Source: Cellvibrio sp. 79 (lineage in GTDB: Bacteria > Pseudomonadota > Gammaproteobacteria > Pseudomonadales > Cellvibrionaceae). Taken from it: a stretch of 64,000 nt of DNA. The notes under the pieces are model-generated. The model was given only the letters and a program-made list of their open reading frames with translations. It was not told where the DNA came from and searched no databases. This document shows, one piece after another, positions 17,510-27,769 of the stretch. Numbering within the stretch: position 1 is the stretch's first letter; every line of letters begins with the position of its first letter. Made by a program: the position numbers and the translations under genes. Location of the stretch: NCBI GenBank assembly GCA_003056245.1, contig MVDH01000003.1, positions 907,957 to 971,956 of the forward strand, in the 5' to 3' direction.

Positions 17510-19243
17510 TTATGTGCGCTCCGTTTTGCTCAGGATCATATCGCGCATGGATTGCTGTGCAACCTGCATTGGATAAACGTGTTCGGATTGATCAACCATG
17601 ATGTCCATAAATACAACACGATCTTTCAGCGCAAAACATTCTTCCAATTTTTGTTTCAGCTCTTCGCGCTTGGTTACACGCATACCTACATGGCCATAAG
17701 CTTCAGCAAGTTTGATGAAATCCGGCAACGAATCTTCATACAAACTTTCTGCGTAGCGACCTGAGTACTGCATGTCCTGCCATTGGCGAACCATGCCGAG
17801 CGCCTGGTTGTTCAGGCAAATAATTTTTACCGGCAAATGGTATTGGGTGCAGCAGGATAATTCCTGGATACACATTTGAATTGAACCTTCACCGGTAACG
17901 CATACAACGGTTGCATCGCGGTGCGCAACTTGCACGCCCATCGCTGCCGGCAAACCAAAGCCCATAGTGCCTAGACCACCGGAATTGATCCAGCGGCGCG
18001 GTTTATCAAAGCGATAATATTGCGCGGCAAACATTTGGTGTTGGCCTACGTCGGACGTTACATAAGCATCGCCTTTGGTAACTTCCCAGATGGCCTGGAT
18101 AACTTCTTGCGGCTTGATTTTATCGCTCGTGGTATCAAAACGATTTTGCGTGTAAATACCGTGGCGCTCGCGCCATTCGTTAATTTGCTCCCACCAGGCG
18201 GCAAGGGCGGGTGCATCCGGTTTTTCGCTGCTCTCTTTGATCAATGACAGCATTTCAGTGAGTACGCTATCCACTGCACCAACGATAGGAACATCGGCAA
18301 CCACGGTTTTGGAAATGGAAGCCGGATCAATATCGATGTGGATAATTTTTGCGTTCGGGCAGAATTTGCTAACGGCGTTAGTTACGCGGTCATCAAAACG
18401 TGCGCCTACAGCAAGAATTACATCGCTGTGATGCATCGCCGTGTTAGCTTCGTAAGTGCCGTGCATCCCCAGCATGCCAAGGAAGTTTTTACCCGTTCCC
18501 GGATAAGCGCCCAATCCCATCAAGGTATTGGTCACCGGGTAATTCAACTGGTCCACCAACTCTTTCAACAAATGCGAGGCATTACCCTGCACTACACCGC
18601 CACCGGAGTAGATCATCGGGCGCTTGGCGCCGAGCAGCAGTTGAACGGCTTTTTTGATCTGGCCGGAGTGACCGCGCGTTGCCGGATTGTAGGAACGCAT
18701 TTTCACCTTCTCGGGATATTCATACGGGAAGGTATAGAGCGGACTGGTGATGTCTTTAGGTACATCGATAACCACCGGGCCGGGACGGCCAGTCGCAGCA
18801 ATGTAATAAGCCTTTTTAACGATGTCCGGAATTTCGCTGGCGTGCTTGACCATGAAGCTGTGCTTCACGATCGGGCGGGAGATCCCCACCATATCGGTTT
18901 CCTGGAAGGCATCTTCACCAATCAGGTGACTCATGACCTGACCGGAAATAACCACCATCGGAATAGAATCCATGTAAGCAGTCGCAATACCGGTAATCGC
19001 ATTGGTTGCGCCGGGGCCGGAGGTTACCAGCACCGAACCGACTTTACCGGTCGCGCGCGAATAGGCATCGGCTGCGTGAGTAGCTGCTTGTTCATGGCGA
19101 ACAAGAATGTGTTTAACGTCGCTTTGACGAAAGATGGCATCGTAAATATGCAGGGCAGCGCCGCCTGGGTAGCCGAAAAGGTACTCAACACCTTCGTCTT
19201 TCAGGGCGCGGATGAGCATATCTCCGCCGGAAAGCATTTCCAC
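17510..19243 (-). CDS. ilvI: acetolactate synthase large (catalytic) subunit
   Basis: A thiamine-diphosphate enzyme that condenses pyruvate with pyruvate or 2-ketobutyrate. The catalytic glutamate sits in [18 protein letters not shown], and the ThDP-Mg motif is [12 protein letters not shown]...[13 protein letters not shown]. The central FAD/ThDP domain contains [15 protein letters not shown]. The frame is open far upstream (to 19417). I chose the GTG at 19243 (577 aa): AAGGGG lies about 8 bases before it, and the resulting [10 protein letters not shown] matches the family's beginning. It forms an operon with ilvH. Confidence 0.96.
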   Translation of the reverse strand: MEMLSGGDMLIRALKDEGVEYLFGYPGGAALHIYDAIFRQSDVKHILVRHEQAATHAADAYSRATGKVGSVLVTSGPGATNAITGIATAYMDSIPMVVISGQVMSHLIGEDAFQETDMVGISRPIVKHSFMVKHASEIPDIVKKAYYIAATGRPGPVVIDVPKDITSPLYTFPYEYPEKVKMRSYNPATRGHSGQIKKAVQLLLGAKRPMIYSGGGVVQGNASHLLKELVDQLNYPVTNTLMGLGAYPGTGKNFLGMLGMHGTYEANTAMHHSDVILAVGARFDDRVTNAVSKFCPNAKIIHIDIDPASISKTVVADVPIVGAVDSVLTEMLSLIKESSEKPDAPALAAWWEQINEWRERHGIYTQNRFDTTSDKIKPQEVIQAIWEVTKGDAYVTSDVGQHQMFAAQYYRFDKPRRWINSGGLGTMGFGLPAAMGVQVAHRDATVVCVTGEGSIQMCIQELSCCTQYHLPVKIICLNNQALGMVRQWQDMQYSGRYAESLYEDSLPDFIKLAEAYGHVGMRVTKREELKQKLEECFALKDRVVFMDIMVDQSEHVYPMQVAQQSMRDMILSKTERT

Positions 19244-19783
19244 AATAATTCCCCTTTTAGGATGTGAATCGCATATGTGCGCGTGTGTCATTCGCCGATT
19301 AATTGTTACCAATGACTGTAAAAGCCAAAAGTTATGCCGTTGGTAAATCAGCGAAGAATCACACAGGAAAGTATCGGCACTTAGGGCAGGCCAATACCGT
19401 GAATGATCCACGATCAAAACCCGGCAAGGTCAGGATCGGATCAGCGAAAACCAGGCAGGTATGCACAGGTTTTCTCAGGCAGGTTCTGGTAGGAACCGCG
19501 CCATTAGATGGGTCGCCAAGAGGGTGACTTGGCGGGAAGCAGAGTAACGCCCCAGCTTAGGGACATCTGCAGGCCATCTAGCGGAGTGGCAATTCTCCCA
19601 AGATAAACGGCAATGTCAAGAAAATAGCCAGCTTTTGTTCATTTTTTAGCAGTTATTATCGGCTTGAAGCGCTAGTGCAGGTGATTCAGGGCTTGCACTC
19701 GCTCACAGATTTGGGCGCCGCAGTTTCACTGCCGTTCGATAGCGTCTATAGTTGCTGCATTCAACCGGTTATAACCCAAGGCA
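19244..19783. other. 540-base gap between ilvI and the DUF4124 gene
   Basis: The gap holds the promoters of two divergent genes. The ilvI side has a leader of roughly 340 bases from the candidate promoter. I looked for an attenuation leader peptide rich in Ile/Val/Leu codons and found none that convinces. No gene is supported. Confidence 0.5.
19591..19619 (-). promoter_or_regulatory. ilvI: candidate sigma-70 promoter for ilvIH
   Basis: On the minus strand TTGACA (19619-19614), a 17-base spacer and AGAATT (19596-19591) form a promoter-like pair upstream of ilvI. The -35 is perfect; the -10 is weak. Confidence 0.4.
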
Positions 19784-19789
19784 ATGATC

Positions 19790-20218
19790 ATGAAGTTCTC
19801 CTCTGTTTTGATGGCATCTGCTGTTTTAATGACAGTCATTACCCTGTCTAATACGGCTATCGCCAAAGATGGCAAGGTATACACCTGGACTGACAGCAAA
19901 GGGGTGATCCATTACGGAGAACATCCGCCAAAAGACGTACAAGCCAAGCTGGTAAAAACACGCACCGGACATAGCGACCCAACTCCAGCCCCCAAAACTA
20001 CTACCACCAACAGTTCCGTCAGCAACGTCGCTGAAGAAGCGGCTCCTGTGGCAAAAGATCCCAAACGCTGCGAACAAGCGAAAGAAAACCAGAAGTTGAT
20101 AGATAGCGGCGCTATGATCCGCACAAAGAACGCGGCGGGTTATACCGTATATATGTCACCAGAGGAAAAGGCAAAAGAGCGCGAAAGAATGCAGGAAATT
20201 ATCAATCAGGAATGTTAG
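19790..20218 (+). CDS. secreted DUF4124-domain protein
   Basis: A small (142 aa) exported protein. A signal peptide (KFSSVLMASAVLMTVITLSNTAIA) is followed by the DUF4124 motif VYTWTDSKGVIHYGEHPP. A Thr/Ser/Pro-rich linker and a charged helical tail follow, with a Cys pair (RCEQAKEN...IINQEC). DUF4124 proteins are common in gammaproteobacteria and lack a proven function. The ATG at 19790 is chosen over 19784 because AAGG then stands 8 bases upstream. It is convergent with clpB across a shared terminator. Confidence 0.88.
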   Translation: MKFSSVLMASAVLMTVITLSNTAIAKDGKVYTWTDSKGVIHYGEHPPKDVQAKLVKTRTGHSDPTPAPKTTTTNSSVSNVAEEAAPVAKDPKRCEQAKENQKLIDSGAMIRTKNAAGYTVYMSPEEKAKERERMQEIINQEC

Positions 20219-20236
20219 TGGCATTTCGCAAGACAC

Positions 20237-20270
20237 AAAAAAATGGCCATCAATCGATGGCCATTTTTTT
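20237..20270. terminator. bidirectional terminator between the DUF4124 gene and clpB
   Basis: AAAAAAATGGCCATC and GATGGCCATTTTTTT form a long perfect stem with A and T runs on both sides, placed between two convergent stops. Confidence 0.88.
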
Positions 20271-20274
20271 CATT

Positions 20275-22932
20275 TTAATTTAACCGTTTTGGGTCAAATA
20301 CAATTTTATCACCCACTAATTTCCCGTAGATAATTGAACCCGGTACAAATTTACCCGCGAGAATATCCTGCGCCAGCGGATTTTCAATGAGCTGCTGGAT
20401 AGCGCGCTTTAATGGCCGCGCGCCGTAGACTGGATCAAAACCAACGCTGGTCAATTTATCCATCACACTGTCTTCCAGCTCCAAACTCAATTCACGCTCA
20501 GCCAACCGTTTGCGCAATAGCTCCAATTGGATATCGGCAATACCGCGAATTTGTTCGCGCCCGAGCGGATGGAACACAACCACTTCATCAATACGGTTGA
20601 TAAACTCCGGCCGGAAATGTCCGCCCACCACTTCCATTACCGCATCTTTCATCGCGTTGTAGCGATTTTCGTTGTTAAGCGAATTGTTTATATCATCACT
20701 CACAACACTGTCGAAGCTGACCGTATCAAACGATTTGTCTTCAGCCAATTCCTGAATACGATCAGAACCGAGGTTAGAGGTCATCACGATAACGGTGTTA
20801 CGGAAATCTACCGTGCGCCCCTGACCATCGGTCAAACGACCATCATCCAATACTTGCAACAAAATATTGAATACATCCGGGTGCGCTTTTTCCACTTCGT
20901 CCAACAGCACAACAGAATACGGTTTGCGCCGCACTGTCTCAGTAAGATACCCACCCTCTTCATAACCCACATAACCCGGAGGCGCACCGATTAAACGCGC
21001 AACGGAATGTTTTTCCATAAATTCTGACATATCGATACGCACCAACGCATCGGTAGTATCGAATAAAAATTCTGCCAATGATTTACACAATTCGGTTTTA
21101 CCAACACCGGTTGGCCCTAGAAATAAAAACGATCCATTCGGACGATTCGCATCGCTTAACCCCGCGCGCGAACGACGCACCGCATTGGCAACCGCAACTA
21201 CCGCTTCGTGTTGGCCGATAACACGTTTGTGCAATGACTCTTCCATGCGCAATAATTTTTCGCGCTCGCCTTCCAGCATTTTGGAAACCGGAATGCCGGT
21301 CCATTTGGAAACCACTTCCGCGATCTCTTCATCGGAAACTTTATTGCGCAGCAGTTTCATTTCCATCATTTCTGCCTGGCTAGCCATGTCCAGTTGCTTT
21401 TCAAGTTGCGGGATAATGCCGTATTGCAATTCGCTCATGCGCGCGAGGTCACCTTTGCGGCGTTTTTCTTCCAATTCAAAACGGGCTTGCTCCAGATGAC
21501 TTTTTATTTCATGGGAGCCTTGTAGCGCTGCTTTTTCTGCACGCCAGATTTCTTCAAGGTCGCCGTATTCACGTTCGATTTTGTCGATATCCAGATTAAT
21601 TTTAGCGAGGCGTTTTTTGCTCGCTTCGTCTTCATCTTTTTTTACTGCCTCACGTTCAATTTTCAACTGGATCAAACGGCGCTCAAGGCGATCCATCTCT
21701 TCCGGTTTGGAATCGATTTCCATCCGGATGCGGCTCGCCGCTTCGTCGATTAAATCAATTGCTTTGTCCGGTAATTGACGATCAGTAATGTAACGTTGCG
21801 ACAATTTTGCAGCGGCAATAATTGCCGAATCGGTAATATCTACGCCGTGGTGGACCTCGTAGCGCTCTTTCAAGCCACGCAGAATCGCGATGGTATCTTC
21901 TTCATTGGGTTCATCGACCAATACTTTTTGAAACCGGCGTTCAAGCGCGGCATCTTTTTCAATATATTTGCGATACTCATCAAGTGTCGTTGCGCCTACA
22001 CAATGTAGTTCGCCGCGCGACAATGCAGGCTTAAGCATATTGCCCGCATCCATCGCGCCCTCACCTTTACCAGCGCCAACCATGGTGTGCAACTCGTCGA
22101 TAAATAAAATGATGCGGCCTTCCTGTTTACTCAATTCATTGATAACGGATTTCAACCGCTCTTCAAATTCACCGCGAAATTTTGCACCGGCGAGCAAGCC
22201 ACCAAGATCGAGTGACAATAATCTTTTATCTTTTAAACCTTCGGGAACTTCACCGTTAACAATACGCTGCGCAAGGCCTTCCACAATTGCCGTTTTACCC
22301 ACGCCCGGCTCGCCAATTAATACCGGATTATTTTTACTGCGGCGCTGCAATACCTGGATAGTGCGGCGAATTTCATCATCGCGGCCAATAACCGGATCCA
22401 GCTTGCCCGCTTCAGCGCGCGCGGTTAAATCCACCGTGTATTTTTCCAGCGCCTGGCGATTGCTTTCGGAATCTGCATCATCAACCGTGTCGCCGCCGCG
22501 AACTTTTTGAATGGCTTGTTGCAACCGCTGGGCGTTGCCGAATTTTTTCAATAAATCAGCGACTGCACCTTGCGACTCGGTCATCAACACCAGCAGCACT
22601 GAATCGCTGGAAACAAATTTATCGCCAACTTTTTGCGCGTGGCGATCAGCAAGGTTTAACAAACGCACCATATCCGGCGACATAGTCACTTCGCCGGTGG
22701 GATTTTTAATTTGTGGCAAATTTTCCAGATATTCATTCAATGATGTGCGCAAACCGGCGACATCAAAACCAGCTTGGCTGAGTAACAGACGCACACTTCC
22801 CGCGCCTTTCTGGTCGATCATGGCAAGCAATAAATGACCCGGGTCTAACTGGCTGTGATCTTGCCCCAACGCAATAGACTGGGCATCGGAAAGAGCGACT
22901 TGTAATTGGTTGGTTAAACGGTCGATACGCAT
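20275..22932 (-). CDS. clpB: ATP-dependent disaggregase ClpB (Hsp104 family)
   Basis: A hexameric AAA+ chaperone that works with DnaK to dissolve protein aggregates. Seen in order: N-domain repeats ([23 protein letters not shown]); first AAA domain with Walker A GEPGVGKT; the coiled-coil middle domain (about 400-520, charged heptads); second AAA domain with Walker A GPTGVGKT and Walker [12 protein letters not shown]; and the C-terminal [11 protein letters not shown]. It has no ClpP-binding loop of the ClpA/X type. The length is 885, compared with about 860 usually. The excess is an insert of about 20-25 residues (about 729-754, rich in Ser, Asp and Asn) just before the second sensor region. 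GAGG is well placed before the ATG. A heat-shock promoter lies upstream. Confidence 0.98.
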   Translation of the reverse strand: MRIDRLTNQLQVALSDAQSIALGQDHSQLDPGHLLLAMIDQKGAGSVRLLLSQAGFDVAGLRTSLNEYLENLPQIKNPTGEVTMSPDMVRLLNLADRHAQKVGDKFVSSDSVLLVLMTESQGAVADLLKKFGNAQRLQQAIQKVRGGDTVDDADSESNRQALEKYTVDLTARAEAGKLDPVIGRDDEIRRTIQVLQRRSKNNPVLIGEPGVGKTAIVEGLAQRIVNGEVPEGLKDKRLLSLDLGGLLAGAKFRGEFEERLKSVINELSKQEGRIILFIDELHTMVGAGKGEGAMDAGNMLKPALSRGELHCVGATTLDEYRKYIEKDAALERRFQKVLVDEPNEEDTIAILRGLKERYEVHHGVDITDSAIIAAAKLSQRYITDRQLPDKAIDLIDEAASRIRMEIDSKPEEMDRLERRLIQLKIEREAVKKDEDEASKKRLAKINLDIDKIEREYGDLEEIWRAEKAALQGSHEIKSHLEQARFELEEKRRKGDLARMSELQYGIIPQLEKQLDMASQAEMMEMKLLRNKVSDEEIAEVVSKWTGIPVSKMLEGEREKLLRMEESLHKRVIGQHEAVVAVANAVRRSRAGLSDANRPNGSFLFLGPTGVGKTELCKSLAEFLFDTTDALVRIDMSEFMEKHSVARLIGAPPGYVGYEEGGYLTETVRRKPYSVVLLDEVEKAHPDVFNILLQVLDDGRLTDGQGRTVDFRNTVIVMTSNLGSDRIQELAEDKSFDTVSFDSVVSDDINNSLNNENRYNAMKDAVMEVVGGHFRPEFINRIDEVVVFHPLGREQIRGIADIQLELLRKRLAERELSLELEDSVMDKLTSVGFDPVYGARPLKRAIQQLIENPLAQDILAGKFVPGSIIYGKLVGDKIVFDPKRLN

Positions 22933-22973
22933 GGAATTACCTCAAGCGCGATGAGACTAATCGGTTGAAGCAA

Positions 22974-23001
22974 ACGTGGGGGCGGGAAGCAGGTTTTCAA
23001 G
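22974..23001 (-). promoter_or_regulatory. clpB: sigma-32 (heat-shock) promoter of clpB
   Basis: On the minus strand CTTGAAA (23001-22995), 13 bases, then CCCCACGT (22981-22974) agree closely with the sigma-32 consensus CTTGAAA-N(11-16)-CCCCATNT. It lies 42 bases before the clpB ATG. clpB is a classic sigma-32 target. Confidence 0.85.
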
Positions 23002-23025
23002 CAGACCTGTTGGTCTGCCTGAAAA
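22994..23025 (-). repeat. inverted repeat overlapping the clpB -35 element
   Basis: TTTTCAGGCAGACC, AACA, GGTCTGCTTGAAAA (minus strand) can form a 14-bp stem with one G-U pair. It lies 25 bases past the stop of the DUF4870 gene and may be its 3' hairpin, although no U-run follows. The right arm contains the clpB -35 CTTGAAA. Confidence 0.6.
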
Positions 23026-23049
23026 GAAAAGGTCAACATTTGCGCCAGA

Positions 23050-23589
23050 TCAATTCTGGCCGGGAGCACTCACTGTTGCCGGGCGAGGAGTTTCTTTCAC
23101 ATCAAAAAACTTGATAGTAATCGGATAGTTTTTAATGATGCCTTTGTTGGCATCCATAGCCCCCATAATGGTAAAGACCACTGAACAAACAAAGAGAATC
23201 GCAAACATTGCAAAGCCGATCAAAATAAAGCAAAGCGGTATACAAATAATCGAATAGATAACTGCACTGAAAATCCAGTTCATTACCACCCTGCCCTGCT
23301 GATCTATATAAGCATCATCTTTTTTGGATTGCCACATAATTAGCGGCACGATAATTCCAAGGAAGGGAACCACCCAGGAGCAAAACTGGGTGAGGTGCAA
23401 CACCATGGCATAATCGTAGTTATTGGTCTGCATAACGGTGTGCGGCTGAATTGGCGCACTGCCCGGCGCAGTGGATTGCGCTTTTGCTTGTGAACCCAGG
23501 ATGCGTTCTTTTGCCTGTTGATATTCTTCTTCCGTGATCAGGCCTTTTTCTTTCAGGTCATTCAGCTTTTCAATTTGATCGAGATCCAT
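23050..23589 (-). CDS. SHOCT-like / DUF4870 membrane protein
   Basis: The 179-residue product has a short N-terminal helix pair of the SHOCT type (LDQIEKLNDLKEKGLITEEEYQQAKERIL). A Gln/Pro linker leads to a DUF4870 (Tic20-like) membrane domain with about three to four helices (YAMVLHLTQFCSWVVPFLG, IIVPLIMW, VVMNWIFSAVIYSIICIP, MFAILFVCSVVFTIM). SHOCT modules are thought to mediate oligomerisation. Function unknown. It lies upstream of clpB on the same strand, but clpB has its own heat-shock promoter. Confidence 0.85.
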   Translation of the reverse strand: MDLDQIEKLNDLKEKGLITEEEYQQAKERILGSQAKAQSTAPGSAPIQPHTVMQTNNYDYAMVLHLTQFCSWVVPFLGIIVPLIMWQSKKDDAYIDQQGRVVMNWIFSAVIYSIICIPLCFILIGFAMFAILFVCSVVFTIMGAMDANKGIIKNYPITIKFFDVKETPRPATVSAPGQN

Positions 23590-23679
23590 AATATAGTCCT
23601 TGTGAGTGGTTTCAGTGCATATTAACCGCAGTTATTGGATAAGACACGCATCCACCCCATACGGATTCAAGCTATGAAA

Positions 23680-24453
23680 TTATTTTAACCAGATCAGGCT
23701 CGCCATTCGCCCGGTGGTTTTGTCGCGCCGGTAAGAGTAAAAGCGATCAGCGTCGGCGTAAGTGCAATAACCACCCCCATAAATTGCATGAACACCCAAC
23801 GCATTTAACTCGGCCCGCGCCAGCGCATAGATATCCGCGAAAAAATGCAGCGGGCGCTGCGCAGAAACAAATGCATTGGCGATTTGCTCACGCTGTTCAT
23901 GACTGCGCGCGCCTTTAAAAAAAGCCTCCAGCACATCCACACCTACTTCAAAATTCGGTTGGGAGATGGCGGGGCCGAGATAGGCCAGGATATCGCCCGG
24001 ATTACCACTGAATTTTTGCAAACCGCGTGCGCAAATTCCTCTGGCCAGACTGCGCCAACCGCAGTGCAAGGCAGCAACCTGGGTGCCTTGTTTGTCGCAT
24101 AATAAAATCGGTAAACAGTCGGCGGTCATTACCAGGCAAGCATATCCGGGTTGATTGCTGTAACTGCCATCGGCCGTACGCACCAAACCATCTGCTTTGG
24201 CATTTACTACTTTGACACCGTGGACTTGCTCCAGCCATTGCGGTGTTTTCACCAATCCTAATTGTGCGCTCAATTGTTGGCGATTTTTCTCCACTACTTT
24301 TGGATCATCGCCCACATGCAAACCAAAATTATTACTTGCGTATGGCGGCAAACTAAAGCCCCCATCACGATGAGTAATGCAAGTATGGACATTCGCTGGC
24401 GCCGGCCAGTCGAGCGCTATGGACGGTGTTATAACTTGAGCTTCACGAGTCAT
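23680..24453 (-). CDS. pgeF: PgeF/YfiH-family protein (peptidoglycan editing factor, LACC1-like)
   Basis: This is a DUF152-family enzyme of 257 residues with the conserved metal/active-site segments TADCLPILLCD and VAALHCGWRSLARGI. An H near the N-terminus (VHTCITHRDGGFS) and SNNFGLHVGDDP are also conserved. The family has been assigned both multicopper-oxidase/purine-nucleoside activities and, in E. coli, a role in keeping wrong amino acids out of peptidoglycan precursors. Its ATG overlaps the Kelch-like lipoprotein gene's TGA (ATGA). In Pseudomonas it sits between rluD and clpB as here, except for the extra lipoprotein gene. Confidence 0.93.
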   Translation of the reverse strand: MTREAQVITPSIALDWPAPANVHTCITHRDGGFSLPPYASNNFGLHVGDDPKVVEKNRQQLSAQLGLVKTPQWLEQVHGVKVVNAKADGLVRTADGSYSNQPGYACLVMTADCLPILLCDKQGTQVAALHCGWRSLARGICARGLQKFSGNPGDILAYLGPAISQPNFEVGVDVLEAFFKGARSHEQREQIANAFVSAQRPLHFFADIYALARAELNALGVHAIYGGGYCTYADADRFYSYRRDKTTGRMASLIWLK

Positions 24454-26741
24454 TTATTTGGAAAAACAAATTGGCCGCTATACGCACGGCGCCACGTAAA
24501 TTCACTATCAAATGACCACAGCTGGTTTGAATAGTCGATCTTATTTCCATCAGCTGATATAGGGCTTCCCATTATCATGCTTTCATTGTTCCATTGAAAA
24601 AAATGTGTGATTAAAAATGGAGCCCGTTCAGACACCTGCGTCCAATTATTGCCGTCAGTTGAAGTCCAGGCACTGCGATTTGAGCGATGGGCATTAACCA
24701 AGAGCAGGCGTTCACCTTCGACAAGGATAGAAAAATTATCCTGCACCACCAGATTATTTAACGCTTCCGCCTGCCAGGTCACACCATCTTCCGTTGAATA
24801 GGCTTTTAAAGTTCGCTCGGGAGCCCAAATGGTTCCGTAATTAAATACCAGCCAAAGCTTGCCCTTAAAAACCAATAATTGTTTGTATATTAGCCCACCT
24901 GTAGGCAAATCAAATGTATGCGTTTTTGTCCAATCAATACCATTACTGGATGACCACATATCATCAAATGATTGGGAGAAATTATTGCCACCCACAACCC
25001 ACAATGAACCGTTGAACGATGCAGCTGCTAACGATGTGCGCGGGGAAAATGCAGCGGCTGAGGATATTTGTGTCCAGCTTGTACCATCATCAGAGGACCA
25101 GACTGCATTGCTGTACTGGCCCGCACCGGCAAAACCACCAATGACATACAACTTGTTCTGGTGAACAACCAGATTGCATAGTGATTGCGTCGGTACAGGA
25201 CTGGTTATCGCCAGGCTTTCCCACTCCAGCAATTCGTTAGCGCGCCACAAGGTATCAGTTCCATTCGTCGCATAAAGTTGCCCTGCCCATTCAAAATATC
25301 GACAAGCGTCAGGGATTGTTGCGCGATTATTTTTGGGAACCCAGAGCTGGTTATTTGCAGATGCCCAGACTTTTGCTTCAAGGAATGCGCCCAATAAAAA
25401 CAACTCGCCCTGCAATGAAAGAATCTTATGTTCCATCTGAGACTCGGGAAGTTCCGCTGCCGCCAACGACCACACCGAGCCATCATCTGATGACCAAACA
25501 TCTTTTAACGAGCCAAAGCCCGGCATATATCCACCAGCCAACCATAGCTTCCCATCAAATTGATATACCGCATGCCCATAACGGCCGGTAAAAGCCGCAT
25601 GGGTGACCGCAGAGGACCAGTTAACACCATCGACGGATGTCCATATATCATTTTGGGCTGCGCTGTTTGCATACCCGGCCGTCAGGAAGAGCTGATTATT
25701 AAATTCTGTGACGTCCATTCCCGAGCGAGGGCCGAAAGGCGCACTCTCAACTACGCGGCTCCAATTAATTCCGTCTGATGATGACCAGATATCATTCTCG
25801 GTGTCATTCGCCTCTCCCCCAATGAGCCACAACTTTCCTTTGAAGGTAAATAGTGTGTGTTCATAACGGGAACTAAATGCGGCACTGGAATTGCGCAAAC
25901 TCCAATTAACGCCATCGGTTGATGACCAGATATCGTTGGTTCGACCATTGTTAGTCAATCCACCAACCAACCATAATTCATTATTAAACACCGCAACCCG
26001 ATGATATTTGCGTGCAGAAAAAGCCGCTTGCGCGGTTTCCTTTTTCCAATTGGCACCATCTACCGAAGACCACACATCGTTTTTGTAGCCAGTTTCAGAA
26101 CCGCCAATCAACCAGAGCTTGCCCTTAAACACCACAGCGGCGGCACCATCGCGATCAAGGAATTTATCCGTACCAATGAATGAAGTTGCCAAATCATCGC
26201 CATTTTTTAATGCGTAATATGCGTGGCCGCCCAACACCAATGTCGTGTCGAGCGCAGTGGTTTCTTCTAAATAAGTGTGCTCAACGGAATCGCATTGCTG
26301 GTATTGCAAAAAGTTACACCCGTCTTTCGCAGTGCGGACAAAATCCAATCCTTTTGCAGACGGGTCAACGTTGATTAATGTATCCGACTCACCAATCCAC
26401 GCTGTAAACGCAACCCGGGCAGGCGTTGAGACAGCAGACCTGGAGGAAACAATCACACTCGAGTCACTGGACGAACTGGACGAGGAAACGCCAACAGAGG
26501 ATGACAACTCGCTTTGTGACTCCGCTGATGACGATGTGATAGAGGAGGATGTAGTAGAGGAGGATGTAATAGACAACCCGGCTGAAGACTCGCTTGATAC
26601 AGACGATATGGATAACGAACTCGCTGATGAAACCAGCGTTGGAGATGACGGCGACACAACAGGGTCGCTGCTCCCGCCACCGCCACCGCAACCCGTAAAA
26701 CACAAGGCACATACCATCAAAAATACGTACATCCGAGCCAT
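24450..26741 (-). CDS. Kelch-like repeat lipoprotein with poly-serine linker
   Basis: The 763-residue product begins with a lipoprotein signal peptide and lipobox (VCALCFTGC, acylated Cys about 18), a run of glycines, then about 95 residues made almost only of Ser with Val/Thr/Ala. The rest holds roughly ten repeats of about 52 residues with the core KGKLWLIGG...NDVWSSxDGxNWxx, read as a Kelch-like beta-propeller or two propellers. It should be anchored in the outer membrane and exposed. The Ser linker is typical of Cellvibrio-type secreted proteins. No enzyme motif is visible, so it may bind polysaccharide or another surface ligand. It overlaps pgeF by 4 bases and lies between rluD and pgeF, where Pseudomonas has nothing. 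Confidence 0.85.
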   Translation of the reverse strand: MARMYVFLMVCALCFTGCGGGGGSSDPVVSPSSPTLVSSASSLSISSVSSESSAGLSITSSSTTSSSITSSSAESQSELSSSVGVSSSSSSSDSSVIVSSRSAVSTPARVAFTAWIGESDTLINVDPSAKGLDFVRTAKDGCNFLQYQQCDSVEHTYLEETTALDTTLVLGGHAYYALKNGDDLATSFIGTDKFLDRDGAAAVVFKGKLWLIGGSETGYKNDVWSSVDGANWKKETAQAAFSARKYHRVAVFNNELWLVGGLTNNGRTNDIWSSTDGVNWSLRNSSAAFSSRYEHTLFTFKGKLWLIGGEANDTENDIWSSSDGINWSRVVESAPFGPRSGMDVTEFNNQLFLTAGYANSAAQNDIWTSVDGVNWSSAVTHAAFTGRYGHAVYQFDGKLWLAGGYMPGFGSLKDVWSSDDGSVWSLAAAELPESQMEHKILSLQGELFLLGAFLEAKVWASANNQLWVPKNNRATIPDACRYFEWAGQLYATNGTDTLWRANELLEWESLAITSPVPTQSLCNLVVHQNKLYVIGGFAGAGQYSNAVWSSDDGTSWTQISSAAAFSPRTSLAAASFNGSLWVVGGNNFSQSFDDMWSSSNGIDWTKTHTFDLPTGGLIYKQLLVFKGKLWLVFNYGTIWAPERTLKAYSTEDGVTWQAEALNNLVVQDNFSILVEGERLLLVNAHRSNRSAWTSTDGNNWTQVSERAPFLITHFFQWNNESMIMGSPISADGNKIDYSNQLWSFDSEFTWRRAYSGQFVFPNK

Positions 26742-26779
26742 CTAGTCACATCTCCATTATTGATTAACAGTTAGTTCGC

Positions 26780-27748
26780 TTATTTATCATCATCCAGAAT
26801 GTAGCCCTTATTAAGGGCATCCAGCAGGTTTTTGAAATCGTCCGGTAAGGGCGCCGTCCATTCAGTGTATTCGCCGGTTCCCGGATGCTCTAACCCTAAT
26901 TTAAAAGCGTGCAGCGCCTGGCGAGGAAAATTTTTCAGCGAATCAATCAAATGCTGATTGGCGCCTTTGGGGATTTTGAAACGGCTTCCGTATGTTTGAT
27001 CGCCAACCAATGCGTGCCCGATATGCGCCATGTGCACACGAATCTGGTGAGTACGGCCGGTTTCCAGTTTGACGCGAATATGGGTATGGCTGGGATAACG
27101 TTTGGCTACGCGATAGTGGGTAACGGCACGTTTACCGCCCGCACTCAATACTGCCATCAGTTTGCGCTGGATTGGATGGCGCCCCATCGGTGCATCCACC
27201 GTACCTCCACCAGTCATCGCTCCTACAGCCACCGCTTCATATTCACGGCTCACGGTGCGGTCGGCCAATTGCTCCACCAGATCGGTATGGGCTTCTAACG
27301 TTTTGGCAATCACCATCAACCCGGTCGTTTCTTTATCCAGGCGATGCACAATACCGGCGCGCGGCAAATTAACCAGACCGGGAATATGGTTGATCAACGC
27401 ATTCACCAGAGTACCGGTGTAATTACCGGCGGCCGGATGTACTACCAATCCGGCCTGCTTATTGATAATGATCAGGTCATCATCTTCATGAATGATGTTG
27501 AGGGTAATTTCCTCCGGCTCCCACTCACCCTGCGCTTCCAGTTCTGCCTTCAGCTCCAGGGTTTCACCGCCGATTAATTTATCTTTGGGTTTGGCGATGC
27601 GGCCATCCACCTTGAGCTGCCCATCCTTGATCCAGCTTTGCAAACGCGAGCGGGAAAAGTCGGGGAACAACTCCGAGGCGATCTGGTCGAAGCGCATGCC
27701 GTTCATCTGGATCGGGACCTGGGCACTCAGGTCAAACACATCTTTCAT
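26780..27748 (-). CDS. rluD: 23S rRNA pseudouridine(1911/1915/1917) synthase RluD
   Basis: It isomerises three uridines in helix 69 of 23S rRNA. An N-terminal S4 RNA-binding domain (SRLQSWIKDGQLKVDGR) is followed by the RluA-type catalytic domain with HRLDKETTGLMVIAKT (catalytic Asp), then GRTHQIRVHMAHIGHALVGD. The length of 322 is normal. It is divergent from bamD, an arrangement conserved in gammaproteobacteria. A perfect 10-bp palindrome lies 22 bases before its start. Confidence 0.97.
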   Translation of the reverse strand: MKDVFDLSAQVPIQMNGMRFDQIASELFPDFSRSRLQSWIKDGQLKVDGRIAKPKDKLIGGETLELKAELEAQGEWEPEEITLNIIHEDDDLIIINKQAGLVVHPAAGNYTGTLVNALINHIPGLVNLPRAGIVHRLDKETTGLMVIAKTLEAHTDLVEQLADRTVSREYEAVAVGAMTGGGTVDAPMGRHPIQRKLMAVLSAGGKRAVTHYRVAKRYPSHTHIRVKLETGRTHQIRVHMAHIGHALVGDQTYGSRFKIPKGANQHLIDSLKNFPRQALHAFKLGLEHPGTGEYTEWTAPLPDDFKNLLDALNKGYILDDDK

Positions 27749-27769
27749 TCAATAACCTCAAGTAAAAGC

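Noticed and set aside
17924-18000. GEGS in place of GDGS in the ThDP motif of IlvI
   Set aside because: As I recall, this variant is usual in pseudomonad-type acetolactate synthases, so it is not a defect.
18338-19267. 309-codon plus-strand open frame
   Set aside because: It is antisense to ilvI, whose motifs and start are certain. No family likeness or ribosome-binding site was seen.
19244-19620. attenuator leader peptide or riboswitch before ilvI
   Set aside because: No Ile/Val/Leu-rich short frame with terminator/antiterminator stems was found. Only a promoter-like pair is supportable.
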